Numbered from the stretch's first letter, positions 34,554 through 44,312 are shown. The stretch is DNA of 64,000 bases from Pseudomonas coleopterorum (GCF_900105555.1 NZ_FNTZ01000001.1:1860001-1924000); one strand, 5' to 3'. Numbers and translations are program-made. The notes: generated from the sequence alone by a model not told the origin.

Positions 34554-35741
34554 ATGCTCACTCAAGCTCAGCGCGACATCATCAAGGCAACCATCCCGCT
34601 CCTGGAAACGGGGGGTGAGGCATTGGCGACCCATTTCTACACCATCATGCTGGACGGTCATCCAGAGGTTAGACCGTTGTTCAACCAGGCGCATCAGGCG
34701 AGCGGATCGCAACCTCGGGCGCTGGCCAACGGCGTGCTGATGTATGCCCGCAATATCGACCGCCTGGAAAACCTGGGACCGTTGGCAAGCCAGATCGTCA
34801 ACAAGCACGTCGCGCTGCAAATCCTTCCGGAGCACTACCCGATCGTGGGTGCCTGCCTGTTGCGCGCGATTCGTGAAGTGCTGGGTGAAGACATCGCCAC
34901 CGATGAAGTGATAGCCGCGTGGGGGGCAGCCTATCAACAGCTCGCCGACCTGCTGATCGGTGCCGAAGAACAGGTGTACGAAAGCGTTGCCGCAGCACCG
35001 GGCGGGTGGCGCGGTGGGCGCTTGTTCCGGGTCGCCTGCAAAGTGCCTGAAAGCAGTGAGATCACGTCGTTCTACCTGGAGCCGGTCGATGGCAAACCGG
35101 TCATCGCGCACAAACCGGGGCAATACATCAGCCTGCGTCTGAACATCGAGGGGACCGAGTACCGTCGCAGTTACTCGCTGTCGGCGCCATCCTCAGGGGT
35201 GGGACTGCGCATCAGTGTGAAGCGCGAGCCCACTGGCGTGGCCTCCAATTATCTGCACGATCAGGTCATCGCCGGATCGGTGCTCGAGCTGTTTCCACCC
35301 TCGGGCAACTTCACGCTGGCTGAAGGTACCAAGCCATTGGTGCTGATCAGCGGCGGGGTGGGTATCACGCCGACGATCGCCATGGCCGAGACCGCGCTGC
35401 AGGCAGGTGAGCGTCCAGTCGTCTTCATCCACTACGCAAGAAATGCCCAGGCTCAAGCGTTCAAGGACTTGCTTTGCGAGTGGTCGCAACGCTTTCCGCA
35501 ATTCAAGGCCTACATCGTATATAACCAAGCCAGTGCCGACTCAGGAGCACAGCCCGATGCTGTCGGCATGCCTTCGATAGAGCAGCTGCAACAATGGATG
35601 CCCGCAGACCGAGACGTCGAAGCCTATTTTCTGGGCCCCAAGCCGTTCATGGCGTTCATGAAGCGCAGCCTGCATGAAATGGGCGTGCCGGACGGCCAGG
35701 CGCATTATGAGTTTTTCGGACCAGCAGAAAAGCTGGCCTAG
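34554..35741 (+). CDS. hmp: Flavohaemoglobin, nitric oxide dioxygenase
   Basis: A 395-residue enzyme converting NO and O2 to nitrate with NAD(P)H. The N-terminal globin has the proximal His in NKHVALQILPEHYPIVG. The FAD domain shows RRSYSLSAPS and the NAD domain LISGGVGITPTIAMAE. The C-terminal region ends in AYFLGPKPFMAFMK. Expression should be NorR- and RpoN-dependent and NO-inducible, from the sites upstream. Called fhp in some Pseudomonas annotations. Confidence 0.96.
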   Translation: MLTQAQRDIIKATIPLLETGGEALATHFYTIMLDGHPEVRPLFNQAHQASGSQPRALANGVLMYARNIDRLENLGPLASQIVNKHVALQILPEHYPIVGACLLRAIREVLGEDIATDEVIAAWGAAYQQLADLLIGAEEQVYESVAAAPGGWRGGRLFRVACKVPESSEITSFYLEPVDGKPVIAHKPGQYISLRLNIEGTEYRRSYSLSAPSSGVGLRISVKREPTGVASNYLHDQVIAGSVLELFPPSGNFTLAEGTKPLVLISGGVGITPTIAMAETALQAGERPVVFIHYARNAQAQAFKDLLCEWSQRFPQFKAYIVYNQASADSGAQPDAVGMPSIEQLQQWMPADRDVEAYFLGPKPFMAFMKRSLHEMGVPDGQAHYEFFGPAEKLA

Positions 35742-35801
35742 TACTGGTCAGGTCAGGTTGGATCGCGAACCCGCACGACCAATCGAGAGGAGGGATAAGA
35801 A

Positions 35802-36884
35802 ATGCCAAAACCCGACAGGCTGTCCGAGTGGGGAATAACGCACCCTATCATTCAAGCGCCCATGGTAGGTGTCTCGACGCCGCAATTGGCAGCGGCCGTT
35901 TCCAACGCTGGCGCGTTGGGCTCCATCGGTCTGGGCGCCAGTACGCCAGAGCAGGGGCGGGAGCTCATTCGGCAGACCAGGGCGCTGACCGGCAACCCCT
36001 TTAACGTCAATATGTTTTGCCATCGCCCTGCGGTGTTCGATCACGCCAGAAACGAGGCGTGGCTGAAGCATCTTGTGAGTTTTTTTGCCGAGTTCGAGAG
36101 TGTGCCGCCAACGGTCCTGAAGGAAATCTACAAAAGCTTTGTCGACGACCGCGCGATGCTTGAAATGCTCGTCGAAGAGAAGCCCGCTGTCGTCAGCTTT
36201 CATTTTGGCGCGCCGCCTGCGCAGTGGATCGAAGAACTCAAGTCGGCGGGCATCTACACCATGGGTTGTGCAACCACGTTGTCCGAAGCCCGGCAGCTTG
36301 AGCAGGCCGGGGCTCAGGTGATCGTTGCGCAGGGCTATGAAGCCGGCGGGCATCGCGGCGTGTTCGATGATGCGTTCGGTAAAGACCAGCAGATGGGGCT
36401 GTTTGCGTTGTTGCGCATTATCGTCGCAGCGGTGGATCTGCCAGTCATCGCTGCAGGCGGGATCATGGAAGGGGCTGGAATCAATGCAGCGATGATGCTT
36501 GGCGCCAGCGCCTGTCAGTTGGGAACGGCGTTCATCCTGTGCCCGGAGTCCTGTGCAACGCCAGCGCATCGAGAAGCGTTGAAAGGTCCTAAGGCCCATC
36601 AGACCCGGGTGACCAGCTACCTGTCCGGCCGCCCGGCCCGGGGCATTGAGAATCGCCTGTACCTGGAGTCCGGGGCCGACAGGATTCCTCTGCCAGCCGA
36701 GTATCCGCTGGCCTACGACGCTGCCAAAGCCTTGCATGGGGCGGCCAGCGCCAAGGGCTGCCACGACTTTGCTGCACAGTGGGCGGGGCAGGGTGCACCG
36801 CTGGCCAGGGAGCTACCTGCACAGAGGCTTGTGCAGGTGCTTGTCGAAGAAATGCAGGCCGCCTCTCGCTTTAGTCACTCATGA
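35802..36884 (+). CDS. Nitronate monooxygenase (class I, FMN)
   Basis: A 360-residue TIM-barrel flavoprotein that oxidises alkyl nitronates such as propionate 3-nitronate. [15 protein letters not shown] and [15 protein letters not shown] are class I signatures, the latter containing the catalytic His. [27 protein letters not shown] binds FMN phosphate. It follows hmp by 60 bases on the same strand with a strong GAGGAGGG site. No terminator is evident between them, so both may be in one nitrosative-stress unit. Confidence 0.9.
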   Translation: MPKPDRLSEWGITHPIIQAPMVGVSTPQLAAAVSNAGALGSIGLGASTPEQGRELIRQTRALTGNPFNVNMFCHRPAVFDHARNEAWLKHLVSFFAEFESVPPTVLKEIYKSFVDDRAMLEMLVEEKPAVVSFHFGAPPAQWIEELKSAGIYTMGCATTLSEARQLEQAGAQVIVAQGYEAGGHRGVFDDAFGKDQQMGLFALLRIIVAAVDLPVIAAGGIMEGAGINAAMMLGASACQLGTAFILCPESCATPAHREALKGPKAHQTRVTSYLSGRPARGIENRLYLESGADRIPLPAEYPLAYDAAKALHGAASAKGCHDFAAQWAGQGAPLARELPAQRLVQVLVEEMQAASRFSHS

Positions 36885-36911
36885 AAAAACCGGGCAAGTG
36901 CCCGGTGCTTT
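36885..36911 (-). terminator. Rho-independent terminator of the monooxygenase operon
   Basis: Stem ACCGGGC (36889-36895) and GCCCGGT (36900-36906) with a 4-base loop. On the minus strand it is followed by a run of six T. It therefore ends the LLM monooxygenase transcript. Confidence 0.8.
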
Positions 36912-36927
36912 CATTGACGCTTCAAGG

Positions 36928-37965
36928 CTATCGGAACGCCGGCACCACCTCATTGATGAACAGCTCCAGCGATTTCTTCTTTTCGGCATGGGGCAGGCTG
37001 TTGTCGCACCAGAAGCTGAACTCGTCGACGCCCAACTCCTGGTAATGCTTGATGCGCGCGATAACCTGCTCGGGTGTGCCGATCATGGTGTTCTTGCGGA
37101 TGTTCTCCAGTTCGAACTCCGGGCGCTCGGCGAACTTGGATTCCGGGCTGGGTTCCAGGAAACCGTTGACCGGAGTGGTCTTGTTGCCGAACCAGGCATC
37201 GAAGGTGCGGTAGAACCGCGAGATCGCCGTAGCGCCGACCTTCCAGCCTTCGGGGTCGTCGTTACCGTGAACATGGGTGTGACGCAGCACCATCAATTGC
37301 GGGCGCGGTACGGTCGGGTTGTTGGCCAGGGCCGCTTCGAACTTGTTCTTCAGATCGACCACTTCCTCGTCGCCCTTCATCAGCGGCGTGACCATGACGT
37401 TGCAACCATTGGCGACCGCGAAGTTGTGCGAGTCGGGGTCGCGCGCAGCGATCCACATCGGTGGCGTCCTGACCGGCTTCGGCACGCTGGTGGAGGTGGG
37501 AAATTTCCAGATATCGCCGTCATGGGCGTAGTCGCCTTCCCACAACTTGCGCACCACCGGCACCATCTCGCGCAGTGCGTTACCGCCGCTGCTGGCGGGC
37601 ATGCCACCGGCCATGCGATCGAACTCTACCTGGTAGGCGCCGCGAGCCAGACCGACTTCCATGCGTCCGTTGCTGATCACGTCCAGCAGGGCGCATTCAC
37701 CAGCAACTCGCAGCGGGTGCCAGAACGGCGCGATGATGGTGCCGGCGCCCAGGTGAATGGTCGTGGTCTTGCCGGCCAGGTAGGCCAGCAGCGGCATGGG
37801 GCTGGGGGAAATGGTGTACTCCATGGCGTGGTGTTCGCCGATCCACACCGTGCTGAACCCGCCTTCTTCGGCCATCAGGGTCAGCTCGGTCAGGTCTTCG
37901 AAAAGCTGGCGGTGGCTGGTCTTCTCGTCCCAGCGCTCCATGTGCACGAACAGCGAAAATTTCAT
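36928..37965 (-). CDS. LLM-class flavin-dependent monooxygenase
   Basis: A 345-residue luciferase-like TIM-barrel oxygenase using reduced FMN. MKFSLFVHMERWDE gives the first strand; GFSTVWIGEHHAMEY, ISNGRMEVGLARGAY and the late TMIGTPEQVIARIKHYQELGVDEF region are family hallmarks. Start at 37965 has GAGG six bases upstream; the longer frame is unrelated sequence. The flavin reductase gene just upstream (83-base gap) would supply FMNH2, giving a two-component oxygenase like RutA/RutF or PyrA/PyrE. I infer ring-opening or C-N oxidation of the pathway substrate. Confidence 0.87.
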   Translation of the reverse strand: MKFSLFVHMERWDEKTSHRQLFEDLTELTLMAEEGGFSTVWIGEHHAMEYTISPSPMPLLAYLAGKTTTIHLGAGTIIAPFWHPLRVAGECALLDVISNGRMEVGLARGAYQVEFDRMAGGMPASSGGNALREMVPVVRKLWEGDYAHDGDIWKFPTSTSVPKPVRTPPMWIAARDPDSHNFAVANGCNVMVTPLMKGDEEVVDLKNKFEAALANNPTVPRPQLMVLRHTHVHGNDDPEGWKVGATAISRFYRTFDAWFGNKTTPVNGFLEPSPESKFAERPEFELENIRKNTMIGTPEQVIARIKHYQELGVDEFSFWCDNSLPHAEKKKSLELFINEVVPAFR

Positions 37966-38048
37966 CTTGCCTACCTCGGATCTGTTGGCGGTGGTTCGTC
38001 CCGGCCAGGGGCGTGCCGTGGCCCGGACAGTCAATGGCGTGGGATATG

Positions 38049-38534
38049 TCAGGCGAACGTGGGCAGGGCACCCATTTTTCCGCGGCAATAGACCAACGGG
38101 GTTTGCGGGGCGCTGGGCACCAGCAGATTCTTGACCGCGCCGACCATGATCGCGTGATCGCCGCCTTCGTATTCCCGCCACAGTTCGCACTCGATGACCG
38201 CGATGGCGTTGTCGAGGACCGGATTGCCCAGCGCGCTCAGGCTCCATGCGATGCCATCGGCCTTGTTCTTGCCCTTGCTGGCGAAGGCGTAGGCTTCGGC
38301 TTGCTGGTCGCTGGAGAGCAGATGGATGGCGAAGCGCTTGCTGCGAATCAGATGAGGATAGGAGTCGGCCTTGTAGTTGGGGCAGAACAACACGAGGGCC
38401 GGATCGATGGACAGCGAACTGAAGGCGCTGGCGGTCATGCCCACGAGCTGGCCTTGATCGTCCAGCGTGGTGATCACGGTCACGCCAGAGGGGAACGAGC
38501 CCATGACTTGTTTGTAGATTTCGGCATCGATCAT
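38049..38534 (-). CDS. FMN reductase of two-component monooxygenase (copy 1)
   Basis: A 161-residue split-barrel flavin reductase (RutF/HpaC-type). It has the FPSGVTVITT start, TASAFSSLSIDPALVLFC and the GDHAIMVGAV motif containing the His. Start fixed at MIDAEIYK after GAGG. It is about 73 percent identical, without gaps, to the second copy at 47332 (hand alignment). The operator motif lies 35 bases before the start codon. Provides reduced flavin to the LLM enzyme downstream. Confidence 0.9.
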   Translation of the reverse strand: MIDAEIYKQVMGSFPSGVTVITTLDDQGQLVGMTASAFSSLSIDPALVLFCPNYKADSYPHLIRSKRFAIHLLSSDQQAEAYAFASKGKNKADGIAWSLSALGNPVLDNAIAVIECELWREYEGGDHAIMVGAVKNLLVPSAPQTPLVYCRGKMGALPTFA

Positions 38535-38568
38535 CAAAGGTACCTCGGGTTTGTTCGAATATTTATTG

Positions 38569-38585
38569 GTCTGATGGTATACCAA
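38569..38585 (-). promoter_or_regulatory. Operator A of the TGGTATACCA regulon
   Basis: Reads TTGGTATACCATCAGAC toward the flavin reductase/LLM operon; the core TGGTATACCA (38575-38584) is a perfect palindrome. One of four copies in the cluster. Confidence 0.78.
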
Positions 38586-38678
38586 AGAATTGTTTGTGCA
38601 ACCCTCAATTTCAGAGCTTCGCCGCGGTCCGGGTGGTCTTTTGAAACAGGTTAGGGTCAGACGCTCGCTTGCGTTTTC

Positions 38679-38695
38679 TTGGTATACCGTAATAT
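38679..38695 (+). promoter_or_regulatory. Operator B of the TGGTATACCA regulon
   Basis: Reads TTGGTATACCGTAATAT toward the NCS1 permease gene; the core differs by one base from the palindrome. Its centre is 105 bp from that of operator A. Confidence 0.75.
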
Positions 38696-38772
38696 GGTTT
38701 GTCTATCAGAAACGGGTTGCGCCTGATGACCCGGATTCCTACAAGAACAACAACAGACTCGAGTGAAAACCT

Positions 38773-40176
38773 ATGTCCGAGCGTTCATCGCAAGACCCAT
38801 TGATCGAGAGCCATACCGTCGAGCAGGTCCCCCACGCCGAGCGCCATGGGCGGGCTCGGGACCTCTTCACGCTGTGGTTCAGCACCAACATCGCGCCGTT
38901 GCCGATCGTCACCGGCGCCATGGTGGTCCAGGTCTTCCACCTCAATCTCGTCTGGGGGTTGCTGGCCATCGTGTTGGGGCATTGCCTGGGGGGTGTGGTC
39001 ATTGCCCTGTCCTCGGCGCAGGGGCCAAGGCTGGGTATACCGCAGATGGTCCAGAGTCGAGGGCAATTCGGTCGGTTCGGCGCGCTGTTGATCGTGTTCT
39101 TCGCTGCGTTGATCTACGTTGGTTTCTTCATCTCCAACATCGTGCTGGCCGGGAAATCGATCCACGCCATGGTCGAGCCGATTTCATTGCCTCTGGGCAG
39201 CCTCATCGGCGCCCTGGCCGCGACCGCCATCGGCGTGCTCGGCTACCGCTTCATTCACACCTTGAACCGGATCGGCACCTGGGTCATGGGCGGCGCGCTG
39301 CTCGCCGGCTTCGCCTTCGTGTTCAGTCAGCCGCTGCCGGTCGATTTCCTGACCCGAGGCGGATTCACCCTGGCAGGATTCATCGCCACGGTGTCGCTGG
39401 GGGTGATCTGGCAGGTCAGTTTTTCGCCTTATGTATCGGACTACTCCCGCTACCTGCCCAGCGATATCGGCATCGCCAAGCCGTTCTGGGCCACCTACGC
39501 CGGTGCCACGCTGGGCACCATCCTGTCGTTCAGCTTCGGCGCCGTAGTGGTGCTGGCAACCCCGCCAGGCACCGAAGCGATGACTGCGGTTGAGCAGGCG
39601 ACCGGCGTGCTGGGCCCCGTGCTGATGTTGCTGTTCCTGCTCAACATCATCAGCCACAACGCGCTGAACCTGTACGGTGCGGTACTGGCCATCGTCACCG
39701 CCGTGCAGACGTTCATCGCCCACTGGACGCCGAGTGTGAAGGTGCGCATCGTGCTGTCGGCGCTGGTGTTGAGCGGGTGCTGTGTGGTGGCGGTGGGCGC
39801 GTCGGGCGACTTCATCCAAGACTTCATCGGCTTGATCCTGGCGCTGCTGCTGGTACTGGTGCCGTGGGCCTGCATCAACCTGATCGACTTCTACCTGATC
39901 AAGTACGGCGACTACGACATCGAGTCGATCTTTGCAGCCGATGGCGGCCAGTACGGCCGCTTCAATTGGCACGCGATCATCGCCTACGCCTGTGGCATCG
40001 CTGTGCAGTTGCCATTCGCCAACACCGCGTTGTATGTCGGTCCCTATGCCCATCTGGTCGAAGGCGCGGACCTGTCCTGGCTGGTGGGCATCGTGGTCAC
40101 CGGTCCGCTGTTCTACTGCCTGGCGACCCGTAAGCAGCAACGTGCCGAACGACTGCGGGCCGGATACGCCAAGTAG
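38773..40176 (+). CDS. NCS1-family nucleobase/allantoin-type permease
   Basis: A 467-residue cation symporter with about twelve membrane helices, of the purine-cytosine permease group. LFTLWFSTNIAPLPIVTGAM and VSFSPYVSDYSRYLP are typical of the CodB/PucI family; the aromatic and polar residues of helices 1 and 6 line the substrate site. Such proteins bring in nucleobases, hydantoins, allantoin or related heterocycles. Its divergent pairing with the monooxygenase operon, with operators A and B between, suggests it imports the pathway substrate. Confidence 0.9.
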   Translation: MSERSSQDPLIESHTVEQVPHAERHGRARDLFTLWFSTNIAPLPIVTGAMVVQVFHLNLVWGLLAIVLGHCLGGVVIALSSAQGPRLGIPQMVQSRGQFGRFGALLIVFFAALIYVGFFISNIVLAGKSIHAMVEPISLPLGSLIGALAATAIGVLGYRFIHTLNRIGTWVMGGALLAGFAFVFSQPLPVDFLTRGGFTLAGFIATVSLGVIWQVSFSPYVSDYSRYLPSDIGIAKPFWATYAGATLGTILSFSFGAVVVLATPPGTEAMTAVEQATGVLGPVLMLLFLLNIISHNALNLYGAVLAIVTAVQTFIAHWTPSVKVRIVLSALVLSGCCVVAVGASGDFIQDFIGLILALLLVLVPWACINLIDFYLIKYGDYDIESIFAADGGQYGRFNWHAIIAYACGIAVQLPFANTALYVGPYAHLVEGADLSWLVGIVVTGPLFYCLATRKQQRAERLRAGYAK

Positions 40177-40202
40177 CGCTGGCTACCCGGCGATCAGTTG
40201 CA

Positions 40203-40230
40203 AAAAGGCCCCGATCGTTCGGGGCCTTTT
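40203..40230. terminator. Bidirectional Rho-independent terminator
   Basis: Stem AAAAGGCCCCG and CGGGGCCTTTT around a 6-base loop, T-rich on both strands. It separates the permease gene from the converging ABC operon. Confidence 0.88.
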
Positions 40231-40262
40231 GCGTTGCGGCGATTGCTGGGTGTGTCGACAGA

Positions 40263-41420
40263 TCAGTGTGCGCCGGCCGCCTTGTTCAGATCGCCTTCTT
40301 CCCAGTGCGTGTACACGCAAGCGTCTGCCGCTGCCCAGCGCACCTGGACCTGCTCACCGGCCTGCAGGGGCATACCGGCCGCTGACAAGGCTTTGACCGT
40401 CATCGCCGTACCGCCGCGGGTGACAACGCTGCAGGTCTGGCTTTCACCCAGGAACAGGGTCTCGGTGACGGTGGCCGGAATCTGGTTCCAGCCTGGCAAT
40501 AGCGGTTGCTCTGCCGCCTGGGCAACGCTCAAGGCCTGGGCCTTCTCCGGACGTACCATCAGCAGCACCTGCTGCCCGACATTGGCGCCGGGGGTCAGGC
40601 GCATGCCCAGGCTGGCGCCTTCGAAGGTGGCGGAACCGTTGCTGGTGGTGGTCAGCTTGAGAAAGTTGGAATTGCCCAGGAACGACGCGACGAAGGCATT
40701 GGGCGGGTTCTGGTAGAGGTCGTAGCCGCTGCCCAGTCCGACGATCTTGCCGTGGCTGAAGATGGCGATGCGTTGCGACAGGCGCATAGCTTCTTCCTGG
40801 TCATGGGTCACGTAGACGATGGTGATGCCCAGGCGTCGGTGCAACTGCCGCAGTTCGTCCTGCAGGTCTTCGCGCAGCTTCTTGTCCAAGGCGCCCAGCG
40901 GCTCATCCATCAGGAGGATGCGCGGCTCGTAGACCAGCGCACGGGCGATGGCCACCCGTTGCTGCTGGCCACCGGACAGCTGCGCCGGGCGGCGGTGGGC
41001 GAAGGCCTCCAGTTGCACCAGCTTGAGCATCGCATCGACCTTGCGGTCGCGTTCGGCGCGGCTCAGTTTGCGGATGTCCAATGGGAAAGCAATATTGTCG
41101 CGCACCGACAGGTGCGGAAACAGCGAGTAGCGCTGGAACACCATGCCGATCCCGCGCTTGTGCGGCGGCACGTTCACCAGTGACTGGCCGCCGACCAGAA
41201 TTTCTCCGGAGCTGGGCGTCTCGAACCCGGCCAGCATCGACAGCGTGGTGCTCTTGCCCGAGCCGCTGGAGCCGAGGAAGGTCAGAAACTCACCGTCCTT
41301 GATGTCCAGGTCGATATTGTCGACGGCGGCGAAGTCGCCATAGTGACGGTTCAAGCCGCGCAGGCTGACCAGGGTGTCGCCGGCCTGCACGGCCTGTTGT
41401 TGTTTGATCACTGCACTCAT
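40263..41420 (-). CDS. ABC transporter ATP-binding protein (PotA-like)
   Basis: A 385-residue ATPase of the spermidine/putrescine class. Walker A GSSGSGKST, Q-loop, signature LSGGQQQR, Walker B ILLMDEPLGALDK and the H-loop THDQEEA are intact. A C-terminal TOBE domain follows (SFLGNSNFL onward). Last gene of the five-gene minus-strand group ribBA-SBP-permease-permease-ATPase. Confidence 0.93.
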   Translation of the reverse strand: MSAVIKQQQAVQAGDTLVSLRGLNRHYGDFAAVDNIDLDIKDGEFLTFLGSSGSGKSTTLSMLAGFETPSSGEILVGGQSLVNVPPHKRGIGMVFQRYSLFPHLSVRDNIAFPLDIRKLSRAERDRKVDAMLKLVQLEAFAHRRPAQLSGGQQQRVAIARALVYEPRILLMDEPLGALDKKLREDLQDELRQLHRRLGITIVYVTHDQEEAMRLSQRIAIFSHGKIVGLGSGYDLYQNPPNAFVASFLGNSNFLKLTTTSNGSATFEGASLGMRLTPGANVGQQVLLMVRPEKAQALSVAQAAEQPLLPGWNQIPATVTETLFLGESQTCSVVTRGGTAMTVKALSAAGMPLQAGEQVQVRWAAADACVYTHWEEGDLNKAAGAH

Positions 41421-41429
41421 GTCCAGCTC

Positions 41430-42239
41430 CTAGGCGTTGACGGGGTTACGGCGACGAATGATTTCGGCGACCACCATGACCAGCACCGACAGGGCGATCA
41501 GCAGCGTCGAGGCGACGGCGATCACCGGCGTCAGGTCCTGGCGCAGGGTGGTCCACATTTTCACGGGCAGGGTCTGCAGGGTCGGGCTGGCCATCATCAC
41601 GCTGAGCACCACCTCGTCCCACGAGACCAGGAACGCGAACAGGCCACCGGCCACCATGCCCGGCCGAATCGCCGGGAAGGTGACCTTGAAGATCGCCTGC
41701 AGGCGCGACGCGCCGCAGATCACCGCGGCATCCTCGATGGACTGGTCGAACAGTTTCAGCGAGTTGATGATCGAGATGATGGTGAAGGGCAGGGCGACGA
41801 TCACGTGGCTGACCACGAAGGAGAACAGCGTGCCGGTGTAGCCCAGCTTGAGGAACAGCGCGTACACGGCCACGGCGATGATCACCAGCGGCACGATCAT
41901 CGGCAGGGTGAACAACGCATACAGCAGCTCGCGCCCCGGAAATTTGCCGCGCACCAGTGCAAAGGCCGTGGGCAGGCCCAGCAGCACGGCGAAGACAGTG
42001 GTGAGCGCTGCGACTTTCAGACTCGACCAGGCCGCCGCCATCCACTCCGGGTTGGCGAAGAACTGCAGGTACCATTTGGTAGTCCAGCCCGGAGGTGGAA
42101 ACACCAGCCATTGGGACGAGCCGAACGACAGCAGCACGATGAAGACGATCGGCAGCAGCAGGAACAGGCCGATCGCAGCTGTGGTGAGGTACAGGCCGAC
42201 GCGCAGGCGCCGGCTCATGGCATTGGGGGTAAGAAGCAT
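41430..42239 (-). CDS. ABC transporter permease (PotC-like)
   Basis: A 269-residue inner-membrane permease with six helices and the EAA loop (EDAAVICGASRLQAIFKVTFPAIRPGM). ATG at 42239 follows the upstream permease stop by six bases with a GAGG site that overlaps the end of that gene. Polyamine-type family, but the substrate is probably the cluster's nitrogen compound. Confidence 0.92.
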   Translation of the reverse strand: MLLTPNAMSRRLRVGLYLTTAAIGLFLLLPIVFIVLLSFGSSQWLVFPPPGWTTKWYLQFFANPEWMAAAWSSLKVAALTTVFAVLLGLPTAFALVRGKFPGRELLYALFTLPMIVPLVIIAVAVYALFLKLGYTGTLFSFVVSHVIVALPFTIISIINSLKLFDQSIEDAAVICGASRLQAIFKVTFPAIRPGMVAGGLFAFLVSWDEVVLSVMMASPTLQTLPVKMWTTLRQDLTPVIAVASTLLIALSVLVMVVAEIIRRRNPVNA

Positions 42240-42245
42240 GATGAC

Positions 42246-43183
42246 TTACCTCGAATTGCTGGCGCCAACCGGGGATTCCGGTTGCAGCTTCAGGTAGAAA
42301 TAGAACAGCACCAGGGTGATCAGCACCAATAGCGCCGCAGCGGCACTGGCCAGGCCCCAATTGAGGAACGATTGCACCTGTTGCACGATGAACTCGGGCA
42401 GCATCATGTTCTGTGCCCCCCCAGCAGGGCCGGGGTGACGTAGTAACCCAGCGACATGACGAACACCATCAAGGCGCCGGAGAACAGCCCCGAGCGGCAC
42501 AGCGGCAGGAACACCCGAAAGAAGTTAGTCCAGGGGCTGGCGCCGCAGATGGCACCGGCCTGCAGCACCATGGGGTCGATCGCTTGCATGGTCGCCTGCA
42601 GCGGCAGCACGATGAACGGGATCATGATGTAGCTCATGCCGATCACCACGCCGGTGAGGTTGTGCACCATCTCCAGCGGCTGGTCGATGATGCCCAGCGC
42701 CATGAGCAGCTTGTTGACCACCCCCGACGCCTGGAGCAATACCAGCCAGGAATAGGTGCGCGCCAGCAGGCTGGTCCACATCGACAGCAGCACGATGCTG
42801 AAGATCCAGCGGCCCCAGCCGCGCGGAACCAGGGTGATCACCCACGCAAGGGGAAAGCCCAGCAACACGCTGAACAGGGTCACCAGCCCGGCCACCGAGA
42901 AGGTGTTGAACAACACCCTGGCGTAGGCCGAGTTGGCGAACAGCTCACGGTAGTTGTCCAGCCCCGGCGTCGGTTCCAGCACGCCGCGCACCAGCAGGCC
43001 GATGAGTGGAGCGAAGAAGAACAGGCCAAGGAACAACAGCGCCGGCAGCAGGTTGCCCGAACCCCGCCAGCGCTGAATCAGGCTCGCTCGTGGCTGGACC
43101 GCATGCAGTGCACCGGGGCCGCCGGCGGCGCCCCCGGTGCTGCCCAGAGCGGAGGGCGAGGACAGCTTCACTTGACCAGCCAT
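42246..43183 (-). pseudogene. ABC transporter permease (PotB-like), frameshifted
   Basis: Membrane permease of about 312 residues if repaired. From ATG 43183 the frame is normal (LLPALLFLGLFFFAPLIGLLV, EAA-like LQAGAICGASPWTNFFRVFLP) up to YYVTPALLGG. It then hits a run of seven C (42416-42422 on the plus strand) and shifts to a stop at 42404. The missing end, MMLPEFIVQQVQSFLNWGL and onward to SNSR, continues in another frame to TAA at 42246. One extra G would restore it. This is either a real disabling mutation, a reversible homopolymer switch, or a sequencing error. It overlaps the SBP gene by 16 bases. Confidence 0.85.
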
Positions 43184-44193
43184 TCGTTCCACCGTGTCGC
43201 GATAGAGGGACCATTCTTGGCCCAGTAGGCGAAGTCCAGAGTGATCTGGTCGTCGACGTGCGCGGTCGACAGGTTGGGTGCCAGGACGGAGTCGAGGCGC
43301 TGCACGCTTTCGGTGTTGACCGGCGCGTAGGCCGTCAGGTTGGAAAAGTCGGCCTGGCCCTTGGCGCTGGTGGCGTTGGCCACGAAGCGCATGGCAGCCT
43401 CCTTGTTCTTCGAACCCTTGGGCACGACGAGGAAGTCGGCCATGGCCAGGTTCTGCTTCCAGCTCACACCCACGGGGGCGCCGTCTTGTTGCAGGGCGTA
43501 AACACGACCGTTCCAGAACTGACCCATGGCGACTTCACCGGACGCCAGCAATTGCTGGGACTGCGCGCCGCCGCCCCACCAGACGATGTCCTTCTTGATC
43601 GAGTCGAGCTTCTTGAAGGCCCGGTCCAGGTCCAGCGGATAGAGCTTGTCGGCAGCGACGCCGTCGGCCAGCAGGGCGATCTCCAGCACGCCTGGGCTGG
43701 GCCACTTGTACAGCGCGCGTTTGCCGGGGTAGGTCTTGGTGTCGAACAGCGCGGTCCAGTCCTGCGGCTTGCCGGCGGCGACCTTGCCTTCGTTGAAGCC
43801 CAGTACGAAGGAGAAGTAGAACGAGCCCACGCCGTAGTCCGAGACGAAGCGCGGGTCGAGCTTGCTGCGGTCGATGACCTTGAAGTCCATGGGTTCGAGC
43901 AGACCCTCGCTGGCCGCGCGCAGCGCGAAGTCGGCTTCCACGTCGACCACGTCCCACTGCACGTTGCCGCTCTCGACCATGGCCTTGAGTTTGCCGTAGT
44001 CGGTCGGGCCGTCCATGACCACCGCCGTGCCGCTGCTCTTGCTGAACGGATCGGCCCACGACGACTTCTGCGCGTCCTGGGTAGTGCCGCCCCAACTGAC
44101 GAAACTCAGTGTCCCGGCCGCCACGGCAGTGCCTGCCGTGAATGCCAGGGTCGCCGCAGCCAACGCCGCTATCGCACGTTTCTTGAATACCAT
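43168..44193 (-). CDS. ABC transporter periplasmic substrate-binding protein (PotD/F-like)
   Basis: A 341-residue periplasmic binding protein. Signal peptide MVFKKRAIAALAAATLAFTA with AVA cleavage, then TLSFVSWGGTTQDAQKSSW, the first strand typical of polyamine-type binding proteins. Its ligand is unknown; family members bind polyamines, opines and other amines. It begins the transport part of the operon, 119 bases after the ribBA-like gene. Confidence 0.91.
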   Translation of the reverse strand: MVFKKRAIAALAAATLAFTAGTAVAAGTLSFVSWGGTTQDAQKSSWADPFSKSSGTAVVMDGPTDYGKLKAMVESGNVQWDVVDVEADFALRAASEGLLEPMDFKVIDRSKLDPRFVSDYGVGSFYFSFVLGFNEGKVAAGKPQDWTALFDTKTYPGKRALYKWPSPGVLEIALLADGVAADKLYPLDLDRAFKKLDSIKKDIVWWGGGAQSQQLLASGEVAMGQFWNGRVYALQQDGAPVGVSWKQNLAMADFLVVPKGSKNKEAAMRFVANATSAKGQADFSNLTAYAPVNTESVQRLDSVLAPNLSTAHVDDQITLDFAYWAKNGPSIATRWNEWLVK

Positions 44194-44312
44194 CGTGTAC
44201 GCCCTCTTTTGTCATTGTTTGAGCGGGCTGTTTCCACACCCGCGTATCGGGAGCAGTCAGGTCGTGAAGACCTGGTGGATCGATTGCCTCAGGGGCCGTT
44301 GCCGTTCAAGGC

